A stretch of DNA of 64,000 nt from Vibrio sp. MEBiC08052 (GTDB lineage Bacteria; Pseudomonadota; Gammaproteobacteria; Enterobacterales; Vibrionaceae): contig NZ_KQ947475.1 in NCBI RefSeq assembly GCF_001506075.1, forward strand, positions 3,325,539 through 3,389,538, in the 5' to 3' direction. The position numbers were made by a program, and so were the translations under genes. Positions 55,101 through 63,283 of this stretch are shown here, in pieces; within the stretch, counting starts at the first letter, position 1; each line of letters opens with the position of its first letter. Below the pieces are notes generated by a model that was not told the origin of the DNA, made no database searches, and worked only from the letters and a program-made list of their open reading frames with translations.

Positions 55101-55247
55101 GTGTCTGCCCTCAGCCCCCGTTCACTAACATGTCTGTCCCCAGAACCAAAAAACCATGCCGGATATAAAATCTGCAGCATGGTTTTTATTTTATATAGCA
55201 TCTGTCCTCGGTAGACCGTCCTAAAACGTCTGTCCCCGGTAGACCTA
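55101..55247 (+). repeat. Cluster of GTCTGTCC-type repeats with a terminator
   Basis: Copies at 55101-55110 (GTGTCTGCCC) and 55130-55141 (ATGTCTGTCCCC), then a hairpin ACCATGC/GCATGGT (about 55151-55190) with a T-rich tail, then two copies of GTCTGTCCYCGGTAGACC (55200-55217 with A at first base, and 55229-55246). In the latter, GGTCTACC is the reverse complement end, so the unit is a short hairpin. Confidence 0.65.
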
Positions 55248-56222
55248 TCAGGCCGTAGATGGCTCCGTCACCTCACTGGTCGTTACTTTCTCACGGCGCT
55301 TAACATTCACAAGCTGAACACTGATTGCCGCAAAAACCACCAGCCCCATTCCACATAAACTCAACCAGTCAGCTTGTGCTGCCTCTATCACGTCTGTCCA
55401 CCATCCCATAGCGACACATAACTCGGTCAGTAAGAAAGCCATCACAGGCGTCACTGCGATAACAGAACTCACTTGTACCGTTTTCCAATATGTCAGCGAT
55501 TTGGCAAAAGCCCCATAAGCCACGACAGTATTCAGGCAACAAAACAGTGCAATCAACCACTCTTCCAGTGACATTTTCAGCAAATCTGCCGGGGATGTCA
55601 GAGGCAACATGACAACCATAGCCATGAGATAAATCCCCAACAATATGTTGGATGAATCAAGGTGTTTAAAGAGGGATTTTTGGACCAGTGCATAGAGACT
55701 CCATGTCAACGCAGACACGAAAATGATAGTCAACCCAGTCAGCAATGCTGTTGTTTCTGCCCCGCTCCCACTTCGCAATACAGGGTGGAAAAAGATCAGT
55801 AGCCCCACAAACAACAAAGCAAAACATCCCCATTGCTGCCATGAAATGTATTCTTTAAAGAAAACAGCGCCCCCAATCGCCAAAAACAAAGGTGCCATTT
55901 GCATACTTAATTGGGAAGAGCCCGGTGTCAGATAAACCAAACTCCATGCATAACAGGTGTAATTAATCATTAATAACACCCCGGCCAACCCCAAACGCAT
56001 CCATTCTGAACGTTTTAATTGCCGATACTGGACTAAACGGTTGTGCCGTTTTTGCCATAACCAAACGATGGCACCGGCAACCGTAAAACGCAGCCATGTG
56101 AGTGTCACTGGATCAGCAAAATCATTCGATAATTTTAATGCTATCGCAATCATTCCCCACGCAATCATGGTTGTACAACTCAATAACAGCCCATATATAA
56201 AGTTACGTGATATGTTCACCAC
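55248..56222 (-). CDS. EamA/DMT-family transporter
   Basis: Inner-membrane protein of 324 residues with ten predicted helices in two EamA repeats (for example LLLSCTTMIAWGMIAIALKL, LGLAGVLLMINYTCYAWSLVYL, LLTGLTIIFVSALTWSLYAL, VSSVIAVTPVMAFLLTEL). The family exports metabolites or amino acids. The start codon appears to be GTG. It is divergent from a LysR gene 108 bp away, its probable regulator. Substrate unknown. Confidence 0.9.
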   Translation of the reverse strand: MVNISRNFIYGLLLSCTTMIAWGMIAIALKLSNDFADPVTLTWLRFTVAGAIVWLWQKRHNRLVQYRQLKRSEWMRLGLAGVLLMINYTCYAWSLVYLTPGSSQLSMQMAPLFLAIGGAVFFKEYISWQQWGCFALLFVGLLIFFHPVLRSGSGAETTALLTGLTIIFVSALTWSLYALVQKSLFKHLDSSNILLGIYLMAMVVMLPLTSPADLLKMSLEEWLIALFCCLNTVVAYGAFAKSLTYWKTVQVSSVIAVTPVMAFLLTELCVAMGWWTDVIEAAQADWLSLCGMGLVVFAAISVQLVNVKRREKVTTSEVTEPSTA

Positions 56223-56329
56223 TCATCCCCTTGCGAAAAATAATCTTCCTAGCCATATCATGCGGTTCTCTTCCCAAACAATCCAATGCATAATGTTTCT
56301 AACAATTATGCAAAGAATGGGATAAACAG

Positions 56330-57277
56330 ATGTTATCGTCAGAATTACAGCATGTAGATATGAAATCATTAATGGGATTACTCTATCTACTGGAAGAACG
56401 GAACGTCAGTAAAGCAGCCAATCGCCTGTTTTTAAGTCAGTCTGCAATGAGTCGTCTGTTACAACGTTTGCGTGACGCATTTGACGATCCGCTGTTTATC
56501 CGGACGTCAAAAGGCATGGTTCCGACCGCGAAAGCCGCTGCGCTTGAATACCCAATTCGCCAGATGATTGAGCAAATGGCTGGTCTCAACTCCATCCGTA
56601 CTTTTTCTCCGGGTCAAAGTGAGCGTTCATTTCGCTTGCAAACAACTCACTATCAGGCTCAAGCTTACGTGCCTTACATCGCTTCTCGGTTTTACCAAAG
56701 TGCCCCACATGCCTCGCTCGAAACCAGTACGATTACCGAAACCAGCCTGATCCACTCGACAGAACATCATGTTGATGTCGTGCTCGTGAGCAATTACATT
56801 CAGGTTCCCAACTCATTTGAACGATGCCTGCTTGGGCGAGAGAAATTCGGCTGTATTATGTCGAGAAATCATCCGTTGGCGAGTAAACCCAACATCACGT
56901 TGGATGATTATATACAGCATAACCATATTCTGGTCAGCATGGGCGGAACATCTCGAAACTTCATCAATGATGCGCTTAAAGAACAGGTCAAAGAGCGACG
57001 ATTTTCCTTCCGAACCCCTTATTTTCTTGCGGCATTGGCAACCGTAGGACAAACTGATCTACTGCTCAGCTCCAGCCGTTTACTGGCCGAACGATTCCAA
57101 GATCAATTTGGTCTGACGATTCGAGATCTCCCTTTCTCCTTTCCGGACCCGAAATATTATCTCTGCTGGCCCAAAGCGCTGACAGATGATCCCGGTAGTC
57201 AGTGGTTTCGCTCTCTTTGTCGGGAAGTGATACAGGATATGATTCCCTATCCAGAGAAAAATATTAACCCTGAATAG
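56330..57277 (+). CDS. LysR-family regulator
   Basis: Regulator of 315 residues with N-terminal helix-turn-helix (MGLLYLLEERNVSKAANRLFLSQSAMSRLLQRLRDAFDDPLF) and an effector domain. The recognition helix and FIRTSKGMVPTAKA resemble the NodD/LeuO-like branch. It is divergent from the EamA transporter and convergent with an Lrp gene. Confidence 0.9.
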   Translation: MLSSELQHVDMKSLMGLLYLLEERNVSKAANRLFLSQSAMSRLLQRLRDAFDDPLFIRTSKGMVPTAKAAALEYPIRQMIEQMAGLNSIRTFSPGQSERSFRLQTTHYQAQAYVPYIASRFYQSAPHASLETSTITETSLIHSTEHHVDVVLVSNYIQVPNSFERCLLGREKFGCIMSRNHPLASKPNITLDDYIQHNHILVSMGGTSRNFINDALKEQVKERRFSFRTPYFLAALATVGQTDLLLSSSRLLAERFQDQFGLTIRDLPFSFPDPKYYLCWPKALTDDPGSQWFRSLCREVIQDMIPYPEKNINPE

Positions 57278-57289
57278 ATTAACAATCAT

Positions 57290-57730
57290 TCACCGCTCAT
57301 CTTTCGGCGAATCCATCACCACCATGGTGGTAATCGAATTGACTTGGGCACATTCTCCCAATACTTCGGAATGGAACCGCTTATAAGCCAGCAAATCTTT
57401 CGTCTCAACACGAAGTAAGTACTCATTATCACCGGTGATGTTATGACACTCGGTCACTTCCGGTGCAAACTGAACATGTGCCTCAAATGCCAGTTGGGCA
57501 CTTTTACTATGATCCGACAACCCAATGGAAACATAAGCAACAAAACCAATCTCTAGCTTATGTTTGTCAATGACCGCTCGGTAACCTTTAATCGTTCCGT
57601 TACGTTCCAGCTCCTGAACTCTTCTTAAAGTTGCCGAAGGGGATAACCCAACCCGCTCAGCAAGTTCAACATTCGAGATTCGCCCAAAACGAGCCAACTC
57701 TTGCAATATTTTTTCGTCAAATCGATCCAT
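57290..57730 (-). CDS. Lrp/AsnC-family regulator
   Basis: Regulator of 146 residues: N-terminal helix-turn-helix (LQELARFGRISNVELAERVGLSPSATLRRVQELERNGTIKGY) and C-terminal RAM domain (FVAYVSIGL, FAPEVTECHNITGDNEYLLRVETKDL). The start MDRFDEKIL matches the family; the frame upstream to 57913 is repeat DNA. The control target could be the neighbouring transporter. Confidence 0.92.
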   Translation of the reverse strand: MDRFDEKILQELARFGRISNVELAERVGLSPSATLRRVQELERNGTIKGYRAVIDKHKLEIGFVAYVSIGLSDHSKSAQLAFEAHVQFAPEVTECHNITGDNEYLLRVETKDLLAYKRFHSEVLGECAQVNSITTMVVMDSPKDER

Positions 57731-58213
57731 CTTTAACTCATTGTGTTTAAGAGTGGTGCTCGGGCTATAGTAACGATGACGGTTGTAATGTAAACCCGTT
57801 TCTTTATCGCTGTCTGCCCCTAAAAGGACCCCTAAAAGGACAGTCGTCTTAAGAGGGCGCTCGGTTCTGTGGCTGTCCTTGTAAGATCGAAAAGCGACTG
57901 TCCTCGTACCCAAACTCCGTGGCTGCCTTACAAATCAAAAACCGACTGTCCCCACAAGTAAGAAGATTCACCCAAATCATGAATTTTTCTCATGTTGATA
58001 GTGAAGTAAAATGAATTTTAATCAACTCATAAACCAAGTATAAAAACAGACAGTGCTTCACGTTAGATAAACAACAGTCGTGTTGAATCAGACGATTCAG
58101 AGAACATAGCAAAAGACTGTGAAGTAACGATTGGGAAACTAAAAACATAACGATCCCATCAAAAGAGTAGGAAATAAGTTCAGCTTTTTTAAGGAAATAG
58201 GATAACGCTCACC
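57731..58213. other. Repeat-rich gap upstream of mesX
   Basis: Holds the Lrp promoter, the repeats described at 57811-57958 and about 250 bp of unremarkable AT-rich DNA before mesX. AATCAGACGATTCAGAG near 58089 is a weak resemblance to a MetJ box half-site and is not called. Confidence 0.45.
57811..57958 (+). repeat. Composite repeat with two 43-bp copies
   Basis: TGTCTGCCCC (57811), then inverted GGACAGTCG (57838), then two direct copies of a longer unit at 57867-57909 and 57917-57958. Each copy starts TGTGGCTG or CGTGGCTG, runs through CCTTRYAA and AAAARCGACTGTCC or AAAACCGACTGTCC. The cores GGCTGTCC and GACTGTCC match the dispersed repeat family. Confidence 0.65.
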
Positions 58214-59188
58214 ATGAACGACAATTTTACATTTGCGATTAAGAGCATTTGTTTTGATGAAAATTATCAACCATCAGACAATACGCGTATCACGACTAAC
58301 TTCGCCAATTTGGCCCGGGGTGACAGCCGCCAAGAGAATCTGCGTAATACACTCAGAATGATTGATAATCGTTTCAACGCTTTAGCGCATTGGGATAACC
58401 CTCAAGGTGACCGCTACTCTGTCGAACTCGAGATCATCTCCATTGACATGGATATCCAAGGTAATGGTAAAAAGTTTCCATCCATTGAAGTTCTGAAAAC
58501 CAACATTGTTGATCACAAAACCAACCAACGTATTGACGGCATCGTCGGGAATAACTTTTCTTCTTACGTGCGAGATTACGATTTTAGTGTGCGCCTGCTG
58601 GATCATAATAAAAATCAACCCCAATTCAGTGTTCCCAAAAACTTTGGCGATCTGCATGGCAAGCTGTTTCAGTCTTTCGTCAATTCAGACACATATAAAC
58701 AGTATTTCCAAAAGCGTCCTGTGATCTGTCTAAGTGTCTCGGATAATAAGGTCTACCATCGCACAGGCAATCAGCACCCTATTTTAGGTTTTGAATATCA
58801 GCCGAATGAGTCCTCTTTGACTGAGCAATACTTCAAAAAGATGGGCTTGCAGGTTCGTTATTTTATGCCGCCGAATAGTGCAGCACCACTGGCGTTCTAT
58901 TTCTTTGGTGACTTGTTAAACGATTACTCGAATCTTGAGCTCATCGGTACCATTAGCACCATGGAGACATTCCAAAAAATTTACCGGCCTGAAATCTATA
59001 ATGCCAACGCGGTCGCAGGCGTGTCTTATCAGCCGAATCTGAAGAACCGCGATCATTCACTGACTCAAATTGTTTATGACCGTGAAGAACGCAGTCAACT
59101 CGCGATTGAACAGGGAAAATTTGCTGAAGAGCATTTCATCAAACCCTATCAGGCGATACTTGAACAATGGACAGCGGCTTACGCTTAA
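58214..59188 (+). CDS. mesX: MesX (DUF1852), partner of methionine synthase MesD
   Basis: Protein of 324 residues of the DUF1852 family, beginning MNDNFTFAIKSICFDENYQPSDNTR with TNFANLARGDSRQENLRNTL. DUF1852 proteins (MesX) were shown genetically to be needed with the core-MetE enzyme MesD for oxygen-dependent, folate-independent methionine synthesis in other bacteria. It precedes mesD by 16 bp, which is the known arrangement. Its biochemical role is not settled. Confidence 0.9.
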   Translation: MNDNFTFAIKSICFDENYQPSDNTRITTNFANLARGDSRQENLRNTLRMIDNRFNALAHWDNPQGDRYSVELEIISIDMDIQGNGKKFPSIEVLKTNIVDHKTNQRIDGIVGNNFSSYVRDYDFSVRLLDHNKNQPQFSVPKNFGDLHGKLFQSFVNSDTYKQYFQKRPVICLSVSDNKVYHRTGNQHPILGFEYQPNESSLTEQYFKKMGLQVRYFMPPNSAAPLAFYFFGDLLNDYSNLELIGTISTMETFQKIYRPEIYNANAVAGVSYQPNLKNRDHSLTQIVYDREERSQLAIEQGKFAEEHFIKPYQAILEQWTAAYA

Positions 59189-59204
59189 TCAATCACGAGA
59201 ACGA

Positions 59205-60248
59205 ATGGCAGAATTGACTATGAAAAAATTATTACCGACTTCAACAGCTGGCAGCTTACCAAAACCTTCTTGGCTGGCTCAACCTGAAACACTTTGGTCA
59301 CCTTGGAAATTGCAGGGTGACGAACTCACTGACGGCAAACAAGATGCATTACGTCTGTCCTTACACGAACAACAATTAGCTGGGGTTGATATTGTCAGCG
59401 ACGGAGAGCAAACGCGCCAACACTTTGTCACCACCTTCATTGAACACCTTGATGGTGTTGATTTCGAAAACCGTAAAACAGTTAAGATTCGTAATCGCTA
59501 TGAGGCAAACGTCCCAACCGTTGTCGGCCCGGTAAGTCGCTCAAAACCCGTCTTTGTCGAAGATGCTAAGTTTCTGCGTCAACAAACAAAGCAACCGATA
59601 AAATGGGCTTTACCCGGCCCGATGACGATGATCGATACACTTTACGATGACCATTATAAAAGCCGTGAAAAACTGGCTTGGGAATTTGCCAAAATACTCA
59701 ATCAAGAAGCGAAAGAATTAGAAGCAGCGGGTGTCGATATTATTCAATTTGATGAGCCTGCTTTTAATGTGTTTTTTGATGAAGTCAACGATTGGGGAAT
59801 TGCCTGTTTAGAAAAAGCAATCGAAGGGCTCAAGTGTGAGACGGCAGTCCATATTTGTTATGGTTACGGAATCAAAGCCAATACGGATTGGAAAAAAACA
59901 TTAGGCTCTGAGTGGCGACAGTACGAAGAAATATTCCCTAAACTACAAAAATCTAATATTGATATCATCTCACTTGAGTGCCACAACTCTCACGTCCCTA
60001 TTGAACTACTTGAACTGATTCGGGGTAAAAAGGTGATGGTCGGTGCGATAGATGTCGCAACTAACACCATTGAGACCCCCGAAGAGGTCGCCAATACGTT
60101 GCGGGAAGCACTGAAATATGTCGATGCAGACAAGCTCTACCCTTGCACCAACTGTGGTATGGCACCGCTACCACGTGAAGTATCTACAGCGAAACTGAAT
60201 GCCCTCAGCGCAGGTGCAGCAATTATTCGGAAAGAACTTTCAGCTTAG
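59205..60248 (+). CDS. mesD: MesD, core-MetE methionine synthase
   Basis: Cobalamin- and folate-independent methionine synthase of about 347 residues. It corresponds only to the catalytic C-terminal barrel of MetE and lacks the N-terminal folate domain. Zinc ligands appear in VHICYGYG (His, Cys) and CTNCGM (Cys); TSTAGSLPKPSW is the family N-terminus. Two ATGs at 59205 and 59220 are possible; the earlier is used here. The frame upstream to 59070 overlaps mesX and is spurious. The methyl donor is unknown, probably an activated methyl compound, with MesX and oxygen required (family knowledge). Confidence 0.92.
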   Translation: MAELTMKKLLPTSTAGSLPKPSWLAQPETLWSPWKLQGDELTDGKQDALRLSLHEQQLAGVDIVSDGEQTRQHFVTTFIEHLDGVDFENRKTVKIRNRYEANVPTVVGPVSRSKPVFVEDAKFLRQQTKQPIKWALPGPMTMIDTLYDDHYKSREKLAWEFAKILNQEAKELEAAGVDIIQFDEPAFNVFFDEVNDWGIACLEKAIEGLKCETAVHICYGYGIKANTDWKKTLGSEWRQYEEIFPKLQKSNIDIISLECHNSHVPIELLELIRGKKVMVGAIDVATNTIETPEEVANTLREALKYVDADKLYPCTNCGMAPLPREVSTAKLNALSAGAAIIRKELSA

Positions 60249-60344
60249 AACTGTCGCTAGCCCACAAGATATATTGAAGGCAGACGAAATTAAGCAAGAG
60301 CGTTGATCACAACGCACAGCTACACGGTTCAGTGTACATAAAAC

Positions 60345-60378
60345 AGCGGTTGCAAGAACGCAACCGCTGATATTTTCT
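60345..60378 (+). terminator. Terminator after mesD
   Basis: AGCGGTTGC and GCAACCGCT form a perfect 9-bp stem with a 6-base loop, followed by GATATTTTCTTCC. Confidence 0.65.
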
Positions 60379-60389
60379 TCCTTGCCTGA

Positions 60390-60467
60390 CATTTGTATGG
60401 ACACACACTTTGCCACCCGCAGCGATGGGGCGTCTGTCCCCCTACCCGCTGTCTGTCCCCCTACCCG
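60390..60467 (+). repeat. 20-mer plus tandem GTCTGTCCCCCTACCCG copies
   Basis: CATTTGTATGGACACACACT at 60390-60409 is repeated exactly at 63161-63180. It is followed by two identical copies of GTCTGTCCCCCTACCCG at 60432-60448 and 60451-60467, 19 bp apart. CTAC is the complement of the GTAG tetranucleotide typical of REP elements. Confidence 0.75.
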
Positions 60468-60499
60468 ACGCCTCCCAATCAAATCTGAGCAAATACAAA

Positions 60500-62788
60500 T
60501 TAGTTTTTTTGTTTTTTAGCAGCTTCCTGCCGTTCTACCTGGAGAATAATTTCATCGAGCAGTGATATCAGCTGACCGGAATATTTTTCTATATTCTGAT
60601 ACAAACGATCAGCCTGAATCATGTCACCGTTCTCTTTCGCCTGGATAATTTTCTTGATGGTTGCATGCAGCTCACTATGCGGCATATCAATTGCCGCAGC
60701 AGCAGGAATATCGATAAATTTCTGCCGGCCGACCGCATCATACCACTGACCAAAATGACACTCTTTATGAGAGACGACTTCTTGCAGATCCATCTGAGTC
60801 AATCCGAACAAATAACTGCGGATAATAGTTTTCCATGCCAAATGGGCTGTCTTTGCCTGTTTCAATTTCTGTGAATCAGAATCGCCACCAAAACTGGTAC
60901 AATATTTATTCAATCGCTCCACATCTCTGGCAATTTCCGCCGATAGTTTCGCCGTCAAAAGTGAAGCGCTGGCCGTAGTCTCCGCTAACTCATGAATTTT
61001 ACTAATGTTAGTATTAACTTCATCGGAGACTTGGACCTGTTGTTCGGAAGCAGTCGCTATTTGGGTCGTCATCTCATAAATCTGTCCGACAGAATGTTCC
61101 ATCTCGGAGATTGCCCCACCAGCTATCTGAACGTTATCGACACTTTGCTGTGCCTGTTTTTGACTGGACTGAATCACAGCAATCGTCTCATTCACACTGT
61201 TTGTCAGAATCGTGATTTTCTGCCGGATCTCTTCCGTTGATGTCTGAGTTTTTTGTGCCAGAGTTCTCACTTCACTGGCAACGACGGCAAATCCCCGCCC
61301 CTGTTCTCCGGCACGGGCAGCCTCAATTGCTGCATTCAGTGCCAATAAATTCGTCTGTTCAGAAATATTTTGTATGATTTCAAGAATCGATGTGATTGAA
61401 GCACTGGCCTCATAAACCTGAGCACTCAGATCCCCGATCTGATGAATAGATTCGGCCAGTTGAAGCATCTGGTTGATGGCTTGTTGCAGAACTTCTTTAC
61501 TGACCTGAGATTGATCATTTGCCTGAGATGTACTGTCTGCTGCCTGAATAATATTCCGGGTAACATCATGTACCGTTGCCGTCATTTCCGTCATCGCTGC
61601 AGAGACATGGGTAATCTGATCTTTTTGTTCCTTCATGCCTTTGTCGGTCATCGTCGATTCGTTCGATAAATGGTCTGACTGGATAACCATATGATTGATC
61701 GCATCTGACATTTGGTAAAAAGTCGCCTGCAATTTATCGCAAAAACGATTAAAAACCCGAGTCAAACTTTCTATCTCCTGAGGGCCACCTTCTTCCAGTC
61801 TGGCATCTAACCCTTGTTGTCCTTCAACCATTTTGTCGATAGCATCAATGATGTCTTTCATTGGACGGATTGAGTAACGGGTCATCCATATCAATCCCCC
61901 CGCAACGACTAATGCACTGATCAGCCCGAACATCATCATCATTCTGATATCGGACCAAATCATCGCTTGCAACCGGGAGATACGATAGCTGACTTCAACT
62001 ACACCGATAACTTTTCCGGAATAGTCTTTCAGCGGAAAAACTCTGACGGCAGTTTCATGACCTTGCTGATCTAAACGGATATTCAGAGTCTGACCGACAA
62101 GGACCTGCTGATACTGCTCCGGAGTCAAAACCGGCACATCTCCTGTCCGGGGGATGACCACCTCCTTCAAGCCATCATTTTTTCGGACACGAATAGCTAA
62201 ATCGGTCAATTCATCTCTGAGCAAATTAGTGAAGGTTTCCCGGTTCAATGTCATCCCGAATTCGACACTACCGACATGTTGCTCTTCAAAACTGATCGGG
62301 ACAACATAACGCAGGCCAAGCCCGGCAACACCGACTTCAATACCGGAGATAGACCGATGAGAAGTATTTACATCGACCACCGTATGGCGAAAAGACGATA
62401 AGTCATCACCACTTTTATTCGGTTTATGAACCCGGTAGAGCGAGTAGGCCGGTGGAATGTGGAACTGAAACTGACTCACACCCGATGCCCGAATTTGTGG
62501 CCATTGCACATCAAATAACTGACTCAGTTTGCTCTTATCATGCTGTGCTACTGCCTTTTGGACTTCAGGTAAAGCAGCAATTGTGTCCACTGCTAACTGA
62601 CTTTTGGACAGAATCGAATCGATTTGGAACGTCACCTCTTGTTCTAGTCCGGCCATCTTTGCAAAAATAAAGTCATCCGATAGCTGCTGTGCTAAACGCA
62701 CCGCTCCCCAGATAAATAAAAAGCAGACCAAAAGAATCGATATAAAGCCGGCTACACTAAAACGGACAAGTAAACTGAGATGCTTCAT
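60500..62788 (-). CDS. Chemoreceptor with double-Cache sensor and CZB zinc-binding tail
   Basis: Receptor of 762 residues. Helix 1 ([23 protein letters not shown]) precedes a large periplasmic domain (about 30-290) resembling a double Cache or methyl-accepting sensor with [21 protein letters not shown] at its end. Helix 2, HAMP and the signalling tip ([19 protein letters not shown]) follow. The C-terminal 120 residues are a CZB domain: [31 protein letters not shown] and [11 protein letters not shown] supply the His-Cys-His zinc set. CZB domains sense zinc or hypochlorous acid in the cytoplasm. Start at 62788 has GAGG upstream. Confidence 0.93.
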   Translation of the reverse strand: MKHLSLLVRFSVAGFISILLVCFLFIWGAVRLAQQLSDDFIFAKMAGLEQEVTFQIDSILSKSQLAVDTIAALPEVQKAVAQHDKSKLSQLFDVQWPQIRASGVSQFQFHIPPAYSLYRVHKPNKSGDDLSSFRHTVVDVNTSHRSISGIEVGVAGLGLRYVVPISFEEQHVGSVEFGMTLNRETFTNLLRDELTDLAIRVRKNDGLKEVVIPRTGDVPVLTPEQYQQVLVGQTLNIRLDQQGHETAVRVFPLKDYSGKVIGVVEVSYRISRLQAMIWSDIRMMMMFGLISALVVAGGLIWMTRYSIRPMKDIIDAIDKMVEGQQGLDARLEEGGPQEIESLTRVFNRFCDKLQATFYQMSDAINHMVIQSDHLSNESTMTDKGMKEQKDQITHVSAAMTEMTATVHDVTRNIIQAADSTSQANDQSQVSKEVLQQAINQMLQLAESIHQIGDLSAQVYEASASITSILEIIQNISEQTNLLALNAAIEAARAGEQGRGFAVVASEVRTLAQKTQTSTEEIRQKITILTNSVNETIAVIQSSQKQAQQSVDNVQIAGGAISEMEHSVGQIYEMTTQIATASEQQVQVSDEVNTNISKIHELAETTASASLLTAKLSAEIARDVERLNKYCTSFGGDSDSQKLKQAKTAHLAWKTIIRSYLFGLTQMDLQEVVSHKECHFGQWYDAVGRQKFIDIPAAAAIDMPHSELHATIKKIIQAKENGDMIQADRLYQNIEKYSGQLISLLDEIILQVERQEAAKKQKN

Positions 62789-63283
62789 CAATACCTCAAA
62801 TGAATTAATCAAGTTGCACTTGCTTAATTATAGAGAACTCATTCTAACTGATTATTTTTTCTATCGATAAGATGATTCAAATCAATATCCGGCCTATGAC
62901 TGGCTCCCTCGGTATTAAGTCAGACAAGATCTGAAAAAAGAAATCGAGTTATTACAAACGTTCTTTGGCGAAGCGAGAATGTATTGTGCCGGGTCAAGCA
63001 CTTGAGTTGCCTATCACTGAATTCACCGGGCCTTTAAGGCGTGACGTTCCTGCCCTTTTCTTGAAGTCTGTCCTTGTAATTTCTGCCAACCAGACCAACA
63101 GAAGGATACTTTCGGTTCCCTTAAAATAGCTGAGGTATAAATCCTTTAAACGCCAAAAAACATTTGTATGGACACACACTGTTGTCCTCGCTCATTGATA
63201 ATGGCGTTGACAAAGTGGAACGGGTTGTCATAACGGTACTGCACCGTACTGCCGCGACATTAAAGTGTCTGTCCTCATTAACT
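62789..63283. other. Gap between the CZB chemoreceptor and the CRISPR array
   Basis: No gene or cas remnant seen. It carries GAAGTCTGTCCTTGTAA (63063-63079), the shared 20-mer CATTTGTATGGACACACACT (63161-63180) and AGTGTCTGTCCTC (63264-63276), the last one 7 bases from the first CRISPR repeat. It is not AT-rich as a leader would be. Confidence 0.5.

Noticed and set aside
57731..57913. N-terminal extension of the Lrp regulator
   Set aside because: The added 61 residues are encoded by repeat DNA and do not match the family; start set at 57730.
58080..58100. MetJ box before mesX
   Set aside because: Only one weak half-site (CAGACGATT) is visible; tandem 8-mers needed for MetJ are not.
59070..59204. 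Upstream extension of mesD overlapping mesX
   Set aside because: Out-of-frame translation of mesX; the family N-terminus begins at the ATG at 59205 or 59220.
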